64,000 nt of DNA from Planosporangium flavigriseum (GTDB taxonomy: Bacteria > Actinomycetota > Actinomycetes > Mycobacteriales > Micromonosporaceae): assembly GCF_011947225.1 (NCBI RefSeq), contig NZ_JAATVW010000006.1, positions 186,001-250,000 on the forward strand, read 5' to 3'. The position numbers and the translations under genes were made by a program. The notes beneath the pieces are model-generated. The model did no database searches, had not been told where the DNA came from, and saw only the letters and a program-made list of their open reading frames with translations. Positions 52,246-60,265 of the stretch are shown piece by piece; the first letter of the stretch is position 1; the number at the start of each line of letters is the position of its first letter.

Positions 52246-52571
52246 GCGGCGCCGGCCTGACTCTTGCTGGCGGGGCTCTTGCTGGCGGAGCTCTTGCTGG
52301 CGGGGCTCTTGCTGGCGAGGCCGGGCGGTGCGCTGGCGAGCGCCGCCCGGACCGCGTCGACGAGGGCGAGCGCCGCCTCCTCGGTCAGTTCGACGGCCAC
52401 CCGCGCCGACGGCCCGGCGGCCGGGTTGATGAAGTCGATGTTGAGCGTGTGCTCCTGCGGCGCGTGCTGGGGATGGTCGACGTAGACGGTGGCGTGGGTG
52501 AGCGGAAACCAGCCCCGAGCGCCCTTGCCGCTGCCGTCGATCTCGATCTTCTCGGTCAGATACGTGCACAT
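52242..52571 (-). CDS. DUF6295 family protein with repetitive C-terminus
   Basis: A 109-residue protein matching DUF6295: CTYLTEKIEIDGSGKGARGW, FPLTHATVYVDHPQHAPQEH, TLNIDFINPAAGPSARVAVE, LTEEAALALVDAVRAALASA. Function unknown. The last about 25 residues are a repeated (P/S)ASKS string produced by a 15-bp array at 52261-52320 and are not part of the conserved domain. It is likely co-transcribed from the dienelactone hydrolase gene 13 nt upstream. Confidence 0.85.
   Translation of the reverse strand: MCTYLTEKIEIDGSGKGARGWFPLTHATVYVDHPQHAPQEHTLNIDFINPAAGPSARVAVELTEEAALALVDAVRAALASAPPGLASKSPASKSSASKSPASKSQAGAA
52261..52320 (-). repeat. 15-bp tandem repeat, four copies, at the DUF6295 gene end
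   Basis: The unit ctcttgctggcgggg starts at 52261, 52276, 52291 and 52306, with single-base differences in copies two and four. It is in frame and encodes the repeated ASKS tail. Confidence 0.95.
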
Positions 52572-52584
52572 CGCGGCTGTCTCC

Positions 52585-53346
52585 TCACGCGCTCAGGTGG
52601 CGGCCGAAGAAGTCGAAGACCCGGTTCCAGCCGTCGACCGCGGCCTCCGGCCGGTAGCTCGGCCGGTTGACCGAGAAGAACGCGTGCCCGGCGCCCTCGT
52701 ACGTGTGGAACTCGAACGTCTTGCCGAGCTTGGTGAGCGTCTTCTCCAGTTCGGCGGTCTGCTCGGGCGACGGGTACTGGTCCTCGGCGCCGAACAGTCC
52801 GAGCAGCGGGCAGGACAGCCGGTCGGCGATGTCGAGCAGCGGCTTGACGGCGATCGGGAAGCCCTCGGGCGGGGTGCCGACCACGAACGCGCCGTAGCAG
52901 TCGACGGCCGCGTCCAGGTGCAGGTTGCAGGCGGCCAGGAACGCGTGCCGGCCACCGGAGCAGTACCCGATCACGCCGACCTTGCCGTTGGCCGAGGTGA
53001 GCGAGCGCAGGTACGCGGCGGCTCCGGCCACGTCGCCGACCAGTCGCTCGTCCGGCACGCCACCGGCGGCCCGGGCGGCCGCGGCGGCGTCGTCGGGGCT
53101 CGCTCCGGGCGCCTCCCGGGTGTACAGGTTGGGGCAGATCGCCAGGTAGCCGGCTGCGGCGAACTTGCGGGTGATCTCCTTGGTCGGCTCGTCGTAGCCG
53201 GGCATGTGGTGGATGACGACCACCGCGCCGTACGGTCCAGGGCCCAGCGGGCGGGCGAGGTACGCCTCGATCTCGTCCCCGCCGTGGCCGGTGAGGGTGA
53301 CGGTCTCCGCCAGCATCGCGTCGTCTGTCCCGGTCCTATCAGTCAT
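52585..53346 (-). CDS. Dienelactone hydrolase family protein
   Basis: A 253-residue alpha/beta hydrolase: VVIHHMPGYDEPTKEITRKF, the nucleophile elbow VGVIGYCSGGRHAFLAACN with catalytic Cys, acid in LGLFGAEDQYPSPEQT, and His in EGAGHAFFSVNRPSYR. These match the dienelactone hydrolase/carboxymethylenebutenolidase family. The substrate is not known and no aromatic degradation genes are near. It starts at ATG 53346 and probably shares a transcript with DUF6295. Confidence 0.9.
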   Translation of the reverse strand: MTDRTGTDDAMLAETVTLTGHGGDEIEAYLARPLGPGPYGAVVVIHHMPGYDEPTKEITRKFAAAGYLAICPNLYTREAPGASPDDAAAAARAAGGVPDERLVGDVAGAAAYLRSLTSANGKVGVIGYCSGGRHAFLAACNLHLDAAVDCYGAFVVGTPPEGFPIAVKPLLDIADRLSCPLLGLFGAEDQYPSPEQTAELEKTLTKLGKTFEFHTYEGAGHAFFSVNRPSYRPEAAVDGWNRVFDFFGRHLSA

Positions 53347-53394
53347 GAGGTTGAATCGTACTGAGCCCGTCGGAGCTGGCGGCGGGAGCGGCCC

Positions 53395-54450
53395 CTACAT
53401 CGCCCACAGTGGCCAGAGGTTCGGCCACCGCAGCCCCTTCTTGGCCGTACCCTGCTTCGCCACCGGACCGAAGACCGTGGCCTCGCGGCTGTTCGTGCGT
53501 AGTCCATTGACGCCGGTAAGGAACCGGACGCCCCACGGCGTGCGGAGCTTGGGATCGAAGTTCTTCACCATGTCCAGATAGGTCGCTTCTGTGTTGCCGC
53601 TCCACGACCAGCCCAGGTAACCGATGCGGTACAGCTGGGCGTACTTCAGCACCGCGTCGACAGCGGGCTTGCCGTACGGATGGTTGCTGGAGAACTCGGC
53701 CACCATGAGGGGAAGCCTCCGGTCAACGAACGACTGGAAGTACGCGTGGACCTTCGCGGGCGTGTCGAAAAACCCGTACATGTGGACGTCGAACACGGTG
53801 TTCCCGGTCGGGTCGGCGGCCAGCACCTTGGGAGCGTTGTCGCGCATGGTGAACATCAGGTCCTGCCCCCAGTCGGGCGCGTCGACCATCAGGGTGTGCT
53901 GGAAGCCCGCGGCCCGCAGTCGCCGGATCGCTCTGATCGTGTCGTCGGTCCAGGTCGCGAAAATCTTGTAGCCGAACGGCTCGTCAGCGAGGTTGAGGAT
54001 CACGTAGCTCTCCTGGCCGACGAGGGCGCTGCGGATACTGAGCCAGTACTCGACCGCCTGGTCGATCGTGGCGGCGCGCTCCTGCTGGCCGTAGCCGATC
54101 GTGTCGTGCGCGTCGAGGACGCAGATGAGCCGGTTCTGCTTACACAGCGTGATTGCGGTGGCCACTTCGGACGCGGTGTTGGCTGGTTTCCAGCGCTGGC
54201 CGATGACTAACGGCAGCCGGATGGCGTTCGCGCCCGTGGCCTTGATCGCGGCGAACGCCCCGGTCTGGCCCGGGTACCACGCGAAGGCGTGGTTGATGCC
54301 GCGCAGTACGAGATCCCGGCCGTTGGCCTCGACCAGGCGGCCGTTCTGCACCCGCAGGCCCGTAGCGGCCTGCGCAGGCGGCGCGAAGACGAAAGTCGAG
54401 GCGAGGAGCGCGAGAACCGTGGCGCTCACCGCCGCAAATCCTCTTCTCAT
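53395..54450 (-). CDS. Secreted glycoside hydrolase family 5 protein with Asn-to-Asp change before the acid/base Glu
   Basis: A 351-residue protein with a signal peptide (FAAVSATVLALLASTFVFAP, cleavage after PPAQAA) and a GH5 barrel of the cellulase/mannanase type. The first strand reads LVLRGINHAFAWYPGQ, the acid/base Glu is in ILNLADEPFGYKIFA and the nucleophile Glu in PLMVAEFSSNHPYG. Family members normally show Asn before the acid/base Glu (NEP); here it is Asp (GAC). No carbohydrate-binding module is attached. The ATG at 54450 has AGAGGT just upstream. Target is probably a mannan or beta-glucan; reduced activity is possible. Confidence 0.88.
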   Translation of the reverse strand: MRRGFAAVSATVLALLASTFVFAPPAQAATGLRVQNGRLVEANGRDLVLRGINHAFAWYPGQTGAFAAIKATGANAIRLPLVIGQRWKPANTASEVATAITLCKQNRLICVLDAHDTIGYGQQERAATIDQAVEYWLSIRSALVGQESYVILNLADEPFGYKIFATWTDDTIRAIRRLRAAGFQHTLMVDAPDWGQDLMFTMRDNAPKVLAADPTGNTVFDVHMYGFFDTPAKVHAYFQSFVDRRLPLMVAEFSSNHPYGKPAVDAVLKYAQLYRIGYLGWSWSGNTEATYLDMVKNFDPKLRTPWGVRFLTGVNGLRTNSREATVFGPVAKQGTAKKGLRWPNLWPLWAM

Positions 54451-54571
54451 GGTCACCTCTGGGTAGCGCTGAGCCGGGCGAAGCTTTGCGTCGGACCCAA
54501 TGGATTCACCGGGCAGCTACCCGGCCGCGCTCCACTTACCCGCGCGCCGCGGTACGGATAGCCTGAGCTGC

Positions 54572-54907
54572 CTAGTAGTCGATATTCATCTTTACTTCGT
54601 TCCCCGGCGTGCCGAGGTGGCGCTCCACCGACGCCACCTTGCCGGTCAACGCGTCCGTCACATCCGGGCGCCAGTCCATCTTCACCAGGGTGCTGACCCG
54701 GGGAGCGCGTTGGGCCACCGCCTCCACGGCACGCTTGACCACGTCCATCACCTCGTCCCAGCTGTCTCCCTCGACCAGGGTGAACATGGCATCCGTGTGG
54801 TTGGGCAGCCCTGATTCGCGGACGACGCGCACGGCCTCGGCGACGATCTCGCCGACGTTCTCACCGACGCCCAGCGGGGTGACCGAGAACGCGACCAGCA
54901 CCGACAT
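54572..54907 (-). CDS. Thiamine-binding protein (YkoF/MTH1187 type)
   Basis: A 111-residue cytoplasmic protein with [60 protein letters not shown] and [20 protein letters not shown], the ferredoxin-like fold of the MTH1187/YkoF group that binds thiamine or its precursors. ATG 54907 is chosen because GAAGGG is well spaced upstream; the ATG at 54913 lies too close to the same ribosome-binding site. No thiamine biosynthesis genes are near. Confidence 0.87.
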   Translation of the reverse strand: MSVLVAFSVTPLGVGENVGEIVAEAVRVVRESGLPNHTDAMFTLVEGDSWDEVMDVVKRAVEAVAQRAPRVSTLVKMDWRPDVTDALTGKVASVERHLGTPGNEVKMNIDY

Positions 54908-55026
54908 GAGCATCCCTTCCGAGGCGGACCGAGGTGTCGTGGCCGACGCTACCGGGTGCCCTCGGCCGGGCGCTGCGGGGCGTACTCTGACGGGCCGGTG
55001 ACGCGAACGTCCGGCGAGGGAGAACC

Positions 55027-56211
55027 ATGGGCCTGCGAGAGGACGCGAAGGAAATCCAGGACGAGCTGGTGTCGCTGCGCCGTGAGCTGCATCAGATACC
55101 GGAGATCGGGCTGCACCTGCCGCGTACGCAGGAGAGGGTTCTCGCCGCGCTGGAGTCCCTGCCGCTGGAGGTGAGCACCGGCTCGAGCCTCTCCTCGGTC
55201 ACCGCGGTCCTCAGAGGAGGCAAGCCCGGGCCTGTCGTGCTGTTGCGCGGCGACATGGACGCCCTGCCCGTCACCGAGCGGACCGGCGAAGAGTTCAGCT
55301 CGCGTCACGAGGGCGTCATGCACGCCTGCGGCCACGACCTTCACACCGCGGGGCTGGTCGGGGCCGCGCGGCTGCTCAGCGCCCGGCGCGACGACCTGGC
55401 CGGCGACGTGGTCTTCATGTTCCAGCCGGGCGAGGAGGGCATGGACGGCGCCGGCCACATGATCGCCGAGGGTGTGTTGGCTGCCGCGGGGCGCCCCGTC
55501 GACGCCGCGTACGGGCTGCACGTACTGTCCTCGGAGTACGCCCGCGGTGTCTTCGCGTCGCGTCCCGGTCCGCTGATGGCCGCCTCGGACGGGCTCTTCG
55601 TCCGCGTCGTCGGGGCCGGTGGCCACGGCTCGACGCCGCACAGCACGCTCGACCCGGTACCCGCCGCCTGCGAGATGGTCACCGCGCTGCAAGCCATGGT
55701 GACCCGCCGGTTCGACGTGTTCGACCCGGTCGTGCTCACGGTCGGCTCGTTCCACGCCGGCACCAAGCGGAACATCATCCCCGACGACGCGACCTTCGAG
55801 GCGACGATCCGGACGTTCAACCCCGCGGTCAGCGCGCAGGTGCGCGAGTACGCCGTTCAGCTGTGCCAGAGCATCGCGGCAGCTCACGGACTGCAGGTCG
55901 AGGTGCGCTATGACAGCGAGTACCCGGTGACGATCAACCACCCGGCCGAGCACGAGTTCGTCGCCGACACCGTACGGGACGTCTTCGGCGAGGAGCGGTT
56001 CGCCGAGATGGCCAACCCGATGGCGGGGTCGGAGGACTTCTCGCGGGTGCTGAACAGCGTTCCGGGCGCGTACCTCTTCCTCGGCGCCTGTGTCACCGAT
56101 GACCCGGCGAGAGCCCCGTCCAACCACTCGCCGCGCGCGGCGTTCGACGACAGCGTGCTGTCCGACGGCGCTGCCTTGCTCGCCGAGCTGGCGATGCGGC
56201 GATTGGGGTAG
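55027..56211 (+). CDS. M20-family amidohydrolase
   Basis: A 394-residue metal-dependent amidohydrolase/peptidase of the hippurate-hydrolase type. Metal-binding regions are visible: [69 protein letters not shown] and the closing [20 protein letters not shown]. The dimerisation domain follows [20 protein letters not shown]. It is cytoplasmic. The exact N-acyl substrate is unknown. The gene stands alone, divergent from the thiamine-binding protein, with the ATG at 55027 preceded by CGAGGGAGAAC. Confidence 0.92.
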   Translation: MGLREDAKEIQDELVSLRRELHQIPEIGLHLPRTQERVLAALESLPLEVSTGSSLSSVTAVLRGGKPGPVVLLRGDMDALPVTERTGEEFSSRHEGVMHACGHDLHTAGLVGAARLLSARRDDLAGDVVFMFQPGEEGMDGAGHMIAEGVLAAAGRPVDAAYGLHVLSSEYARGVFASRPGPLMAASDGLFVRVVGAGGHGSTPHSTLDPVPAACEMVTALQAMVTRRFDVFDPVVLTVGSFHAGTKRNIIPDDATFEATIRTFNPAVSAQVREYAVQLCQSIAAAHGLQVEVRYDSEYPVTINHPAEHEFVADTVRDVFGEERFAEMANPMAGSEDFSRVLNSVPGAYLFLGACVTDDPARAPSNHSPRAAFDDSVLSDGAALLAELAMRRLG

Positions 56212-56222
56212 TTCGCGGTTGG

Positions 56223-56253
56223 GTGACAGTGCGGTACCGCGGCGCGGCACAAT
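56223..56253 (+). promoter_or_regulatory. Candidate promoter of a leaderless pentapeptide-repeat gene
   Basis: GTGACA (56223-56228), a 19-nt spacer and CACAAT (56248-56253) resemble an actinobacterial promoter. The GTG at 56260 lies exactly 7 nt after the -10 element, so the mRNA could start at the first codon. No ribosome-binding site is present, which agrees with that. Confidence 0.45.
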
Positions 56254-56259
56254 CGTCTC

Positions 56260-57096
56260 GTGCCCTCGGTACGCGCGAGGAGGGTCCCCCGGCTGACGAG
56301 GCCGGGGGTTGCCGGGCCCAGGTTCGAGCGGCCCAGTTTCAGGCGGCCCGTGTTCAGGCGGCCCAGTTTCAGGCGGCCCAGCTTCAGGCGGCCGAGTTTC
56401 AGGCGGCCGAGTTTCAGGCGGCCAGGCTTTGTCGACCGCGTCCCGTTGCGGTGGCGGGTGGCGTACTTCGTCGCGTTGGCGGTCCTGGTGGCGGTCCTGG
56501 CTGGCCAGAGCCTCCCCGGTGGCATCGAAGACCATGGCCGGACCTGCCCGGGCGGGCCGGACCTGGCCGGCCGGGTGGTCGCCGGGGTCGACCTCAGCCA
56601 GCAGGAGATACCGTGCGTCAACCTCGAGCGCTCGACGCTGAGCGGCACGGTACAGGAGGCCGACCTGAGCCGGGCCAACCTGCACCGCGCCCGCCTGCCC
56701 GCGTTCTGGCTGAACAACGTCAACCTGTCGGGAGCCGATCTGACGGACGCGTACGCCGAGTCGGCCAACCTGACCGGCGTCAAGCTGGAGGGCGCCGACC
56801 TGCGCCGGGCGGTCCTGAAGAGCAGCCGGCTGGAACATGTCGGCCTGCAGCGGGCGCAGTTGGGGCAGGCGAACTTTCGCTCGGTCGCGTTCAGCCGATC
56901 TGACCTGGGCGGTGCGGATGCTCGGGGCGCCGACTTCACCGGGGCGTCGCTGTTCGATTCCAACCTGCGCGGCGCCCGCCTCGACGGGGCGAAGCTCGAC
57001 CGGACCATCTGGTCGAACGTCATCTGTCCGGACGGCACCAAGTCGTCCGGCACCGAGCGGGAGTCGTGCGACCGGCACCTCACCCCGGCGCGGTGA
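56260..57096 (+). CDS. Membrane-anchored pentapeptide-repeat protein with Arg/Pro-rich repeat leader
   Basis: A 278-residue protein. Residues 23-57 consist of seven copies of a five-residue unit, (F)RRPS, in an Arg/Pro-rich cytoplasmic leader. One membrane helix follows (RVAYFVALAVLVAVLAGQSL), then an extracytoplasmic pentapeptide-repeat solenoid from about residue 100: VNLERSTLSGTVQEADLSRA, NLHRARLPAFWLNNVNLSGA, ADLTDAYAESANLTGVKLEG, ending in VICPDGTKSSGTERESCDRH. Two Cys near the end may pair. The GTG start is inferred from the promoter position; no ribosome-binding site is visible. Function unknown. Confidence 0.8.
   Translation: MPSVRARRVPRLTRPGVAGPRFERPSFRRPVFRRPSFRRPSFRRPSFRRPSFRRPGFVDRVPLRWRVAYFVALAVLVAVLAGQSLPGGIEDHGRTCPGGPDLAGRVVAGVDLSQQEIPCVNLERSTLSGTVQEADLSRANLHRARLPAFWLNNVNLSGADLTDAYAESANLTGVKLEGADLRRAVLKSSRLEHVGLQRAQLGQANFRSVAFSRSDLGGADARGADFTGASLFDSNLRGARLDGAKLDRTIWSNVICPDGTKSSGTERESCDRHLTPAR
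56325..56430 (+). repeat. 15-bp tandem repeat, about seven copies, in a pentapeptide-repeat gene
   Basis: The unit aggcggcccagtttc is repeated from about 56325 to 56430 with scattered single-base variants. In frame it encodes FRRPS repeats. This is the longest array in the window. Confidence 0.95.
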
Positions 57097-57182
57097 GGAT
57101 CGTTCTCCAGCTGTACGTCCGTACCCTTGGCGGATCGGCGAATGTTCTCGCCGGGCCGCGCGTCGACCGAGGAGTCTTTCCC

Positions 57183-58004
57183 GTGCTCATCCTGCTGCCG
57201 CCGTCGGAGGGCAAGGCCGCGCCCGGATCAGGCGATCCCCTGGACGTGGCGTCGCTGTCCCTGCCGGGCCTCACGCGAGCGCGCGAGCGGGTGCTGGAGT
57301 CGCTGGTGACGCTCTGTGCGCAGGCCGACCCGGACCAGGCCCGTACGGTCCTCGGACTGAGCCCCGGCCAGGCCGGCGAGGTGCTCCGCAACGCCCGGCT
57401 ATGGGAAGCCCCGGCGGCGCCGGCCGGTGAGATCTACACCGGCGTGCTGTACGACGCGCTGGACCTGGCGTCGCTGAGCGCGCCCGCGTACGACCTCGTG
57501 GCGCGGTCCGCCCTGGTGTTCTCGGGGCTGTGGGGAGCGGTGCGCCTCGGTGACCGGATTCCGGCGTACCGGTGCTCCGTCGGGGTGAAGCTGCCGGAGG
57601 TGGGGGCGCTAGGAGCGTACTGGAAGCGGGCCATGGCGGAAGCGCTCCCGAAGGCGCTCCCGAAGGCGCTTCCGGCGGCCGCCTGCGACGGCCTTGTGCT
57701 CGACCTGCGCTCGTCCGCGTACGTCCCGATGTGGACGCCGCGCGGTGCGGCGGCCGGGCGCGCCGCCGTCGTACGGGTGATGCACGAGCGGGTAGTGAAC
57801 GGCGTACCCAAGCGCTCGGTGGTGAGCCACTTCAACAAGGCCACCAAGGGGCGGCTGGTCCGGGACCTGGCGATGGCCGGCGCCGAGCCGGGCACGCCCG
57901 CCGAGCTTGTGGCGGCGCTGCGCGACCTGAAGTACACGGTGGAGGAGCGGACGGCGGCAGCGGGCGGGCCCAGGCAGCTCGACGTGGTCGTGACCGAGCT
58001 CTGA
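57183..58004 (+). CDS. yaaA: Peroxide stress protein YaaA
   Basis: A 273-residue protein matching the YaaA/DUF328 family: LILLPPSEGKAAPGSGDPLD, ARERVLESLVTLCAQADP, GEIYTGVLYDALDLASLSAP, LVFSGLWGAVRLGDRIPAYR, VVSHFNKATKGRLVRDLAMA. The E. coli protein lowers intracellular free iron and DNA damage during peroxide stress. The GTG at 57183 has GAGGAG 8 nt upstream. A 12-bp duplication (57642-57674) gives ALPKALPKALP in a surface region between conserved blocks. Confidence 0.9.
   Translation: MLILLPPSEGKAAPGSGDPLDVASLSLPGLTRARERVLESLVTLCAQADPDQARTVLGLSPGQAGEVLRNARLWEAPAAPAGEIYTGVLYDALDLASLSAPAYDLVARSALVFSGLWGAVRLGDRIPAYRCSVGVKLPEVGALGAYWKRAMAEALPKALPKALPAAACDGLVLDLRSSAYVPMWTPRGAAAGRAAVVRVMHERVVNGVPKRSVVSHFNKATKGRLVRDLAMAGAEPGTPAELVAALRDLKYTVEERTAAAGGPRQLDVVVTEL
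57642..57674 (+). repeat. 12-bp tandem repeat in yaaA
   Basis: The unit gcgctcccgaag occurs at 57642 and 57654, with a third partial copy at 57666. In frame it encodes ALPK repeats. Confidence 0.92.
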
Positions 58005-58165
58005 GCCACCGAACGTTGACGGACCGCTAACGCACCGTAGCCGCACTGTCCGCCGGACGGGGGATCAAAAATCGGCTCGCCAAACTACAAAGGTTGCCCA
58101 CTTGCTGACCGAAAGTGTTTGCAGGGCCACCGAGTGTGGCGAACCGACGACCCTCGGAGGTCTGA
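58005..58165 (+). promoter_or_regulatory. Upstream region of the Tad pilus operon
   Basis: A 161-nt AT-richer stretch with no ORF precedes the first pilin. A TACAAA hexamer near 58086 could be a -10 element, but the -35 is unclear. It most likely holds the promoter for the pilin-Tad operon. Confidence 0.35.
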
Positions 58166-58342
58166 ATGAACAAGCTCGTGGCCAAGGCTCAGGCCGTGTG
58201 GGCGACCCGGGAGCGGGGCGCGACGGCGGTCGAGTACGGCCTGATGGTCGCTCTTATCGCGGTCGTCATCATCACCGCGGTCACCCTGCTCGGTACCAAT
58301 GTGTCGGCGATGTTCAGCAAGATCGCGAACTCGATCAAGTAA
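58166..58342 (+). CDS. Flp/type IVb pilin, first copy
   Basis: A 58-residue Flp-type prepilin: NKLVAKAQAVWATRERGATA then VEYGLMVALIAVVIITAVTL. The GATAVEYGL stretch with Glu five residues after Gly is the normal prepilin peptidase and assembly signature, and the hydrophobic helix forms the pilus core. It is predicted to assemble into a Tad/Flp pilus on the cell surface. A GGAGG is placed 8 nt upstream of the ATG. An almost identical second copy follows 32 nt later. Confidence 0.93.
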   Translation: MNKLVAKAQAVWATRERGATAVEYGLMVALIAVVIITAVTLLGTNVSAMFSKIANSIK

Positions 58343-58374
58343 GGCGTACCGGTAGTCCGGCTTAGGAGGTCTGA

Positions 58375-58551
58375 ATGAACAAGCTCGTGGCTAAGGCTCA
58401 GGCCGTGCGGGCGACGCGCGAAGAAGGCGCGACGGCGGTCGAGTACGGCCTGATGGTCGCTCTTATCGCGGTCGTCATCATCACCGCGGTCACCCTGCTG
58501 GGTGGCAACGTGTCGGCGATGTTCGACAAGATCGCCAACTCGATCAAATGA
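58375..58551 (+). CDS. Flp/type IVb pilin, second copy
   Basis: A 58-residue prepilin nearly identical to the first (NKLVAKAQAVRATREEGATA, VEYGLMVALIAVVIITAVTL, GGNVSAMFDKIANSIK). It keeps the processing site and hydrophobic core. Charge changes at residues 12, 16 and 51 could alter pilus surface properties or assembly ratio. Its stop overlaps the start of the TadE-like gene (ATGA). Confidence 0.93.
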   Translation: MNKLVAKAQAVRATREEGATAVEYGLMVALIAVVIITAVTLLGGNVSAMFDKIANSIK

Positions 58552-59009
58552 GGCGTACGGGTAGGCCGGCCGTCGTGCGTACCACGGCGGCCGGCCTGAC
58601 CCGTACCCGCAAGGCACGTCGTGACGACGGGGCGGCGGCCGTCGAGATGGCACTGATCCTGCCGCTGCTGCTGTTCGTCCTGTTCGGCATCGTCGACTTC
58701 GGCCGGTTGCTCAACGCGCAGATCACCCTCACCGAGGCGGCGCGGGAAGGTGCCCGCGCCGCTGCCCTGTACCAGAACGCGGATGCCCGGGTGCAGGCCG
58801 CGACGAAGGACAGCCTGGGCGGGGCCACGGTGACGACGACCGTCACGGCGTGCCCCGCGGGCGGGTCCACGTCAGCCAACGCGGTCGTCACAGCGAAGGT
58901 GACCTTCACCTTCATCACGCCGCTGGCCGCCCTGGCCCCGCTGTTCGGCGGCAGCCTGAACAGCAGCCAGACGGTGACCGGAAGGGGGATCATGCCGTGC
59001 GTCGGTTGA
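58548..59009 (+). CDS. TadE-family pilus assembly protein
   Basis: A 153-residue pseudopilin-like protein with a basic start (RRTGRPAVVRTTAAGLTRTR), then DDGAAAVEMALILPLLLFVL and FGIVDFGRLLNAQITLTEAA, the TadE motif with Glu in VEMALILP. The outer part (ARVQAATKDSLGGATVTTTV) is extracytoplasmic and has two Cys (ACPAGG, MPCVG). It is a minor pilin of the Tad pilus. It starts inside the second pilin's stop codon and overlaps tadG by 13 nt. Confidence 0.9.
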   Translation: MRRTGRPAVVRTTAAGLTRTRKARRDDGAAAVEMALILPLLLFVLFGIVDFGRLLNAQITLTEAAREGARAAALYQNADARVQAATKDSLGGATVTTTVTACPAGGSTSANAVVTAKVTFTFITPLAALAPLFGGSLNSSQTVTGRGIMPCVG

Positions 59010-60130
59010 GATCCCTCGTGCGTCGGCGGTTGCGCGCCGCCCTGACCCGTTCCCGGTTGCGGGGCGAGCGGGGAAACGTCACCGTTCTCGTCGCCATTGT
59101 GCTGGGCGGCGGTGTGCTGATGGGCGCGAGCGCGATCGCGATCGACGTCGGTCAGCTCTACGCCGAGCGCGAGGAGTTGCAGAGCGGCGCGGACGCGGCG
59201 GCGATGGCCGTCGCGCAGAACTGCATCCGTACGCCTTCGTCCTGCGGCAACCAGACCGGTACGGCGCTCAGCTACGCGGGCGGCAACGCCAAGGACGGGG
59301 CGAGCGCGGTGACCGCGGTCTGCGGACGGGCCACCGGCCTCCCCGCCTGCCCGGCGCCGGCCGGCACCCGCGCGGACTGCCTGGGTGGCGCGCCCTCCGC
59401 CGGCAACTACGTCGAACTGCGAACCGCCACCCAACGGCCCGACGGCTCCACCCTGCTGCCGCCCACCTTCGCGCAGACCTTGCTGGGCAACGACGGGTAC
59501 CAGGGGACCCGGATCGCCGCCTGCGCGCGCGTCGCCTGGGGACCGCCGCTCAACGGCACGGGACTCGCCGTCACTGCGTCTACCTGCGAATGGAACCAGA
59601 TGACCGGCGGCGCCCCGGGCTACTGGCCGCCCGGGACCGTTCCGCCCACGAGCGCCGAGGGCATCATCTACCTGCACGGCGGAAAGGGAGCGACCACGTG
59701 CCCGGCCGGACCGTCCGGCTGGGACGCTCCCGGCGGCTTCGGCTGGCTCGACGACCCGAACGGCAACTGCACCACCACGGTCTCGGCGTCGGGCAGCTAC
59801 GGCGGCAACACCGGTGTCTCGGCCTCCAAGCCGTGCAAGACGGCGCTGGAGGACCTGTACGCCAGCCACAAGTCGGTGCTGATCCCGATCTACGACGGGG
59901 TCAAGGGCAACGGCGCGAACACCACGTACCACCTGTCGGGCTTCTCGTCGTTCGTGCTGACCGGGTACGCCCTGTCCGGCCTGTCTGAGCCGTCCTGGCT
60001 GAGCGGCCGCACCCTGTGCAGCGGTTCCGACAAGTGCCTGTACGGCTACTTCACGACCGCGATCCTGCCCAGCGGCGGCAGCTTCGGCACCGTTGACTAC
60101 GGCACCACCATCCTGAAGATGGTCGGTTGA
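58997..60130 (+). CDS. TadG-like pilus assembly protein
   Basis: A 377-residue protein with a basic cytoplasmic start and one helix (GNVTVLVAIVLGGGVLMGAS), then DVGQLYAEREELQSGADAAA, the Tad-domain pattern. The rest is extracytoplasmic, Gly/Ser/Thr-rich and contains many Cys (CIRTPSSCG, CGRATGLPACP, CTTTVS, CSGSDKC), which may be disulfide-bonded. Actinobacterial TadG-like proteins are pilus-associated and thought to link the pilus to the cell. The GTG at 58997 is inside the TadE gene. Confidence 0.83.
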   Translation: MRRLRSLVRRRLRAALTRSRLRGERGNVTVLVAIVLGGGVLMGASAIAIDVGQLYAEREELQSGADAAAMAVAQNCIRTPSSCGNQTGTALSYAGGNAKDGASAVTAVCGRATGLPACPAPAGTRADCLGGAPSAGNYVELRTATQRPDGSTLLPPTFAQTLLGNDGYQGTRIAACARVAWGPPLNGTGLAVTASTCEWNQMTGGAPGYWPPGTVPPTSAEGIIYLHGGKGATTCPAGPSGWDAPGGFGWLDDPNGNCTTTVSASGSYGGNTGVSASKPCKTALEDLYASHKSVLIPIYDGVKGNGANTTYHLSGFSSFVLTGYALSGLSEPSWLSGRTLCSGSDKCLYGYFTTAILPSGGSFGTVDYGTTILKMVG

Positions 60131-60265
60131 GTTCGGTCGGCATCGCCCTATTTCTCATAAATGTCACCACCCTGCCGATCGGGTGGGCGTGGGTACGCAT
60201 GCAGAACGTGTGGTTGAGCCGTTCAATGTGAGGAGCGCCAGCCCGCGACGCGATCGGACGACACG

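Larger units (their letters stand above)
58153..58551 (+). repeat. 209-bp tandem duplication of the pilin gene with its ribosome-binding site
   Basis: The segment starting at the ggaggtctgaatgaac leader recurs with a 209-bp period, so both pilins keep the same ribosome-binding site and leader. Most differences are confined to a few codons: W/R at residue 12, R/E and G near 16-17, T/G and S/D near the C-terminus. Confidence 0.9.
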
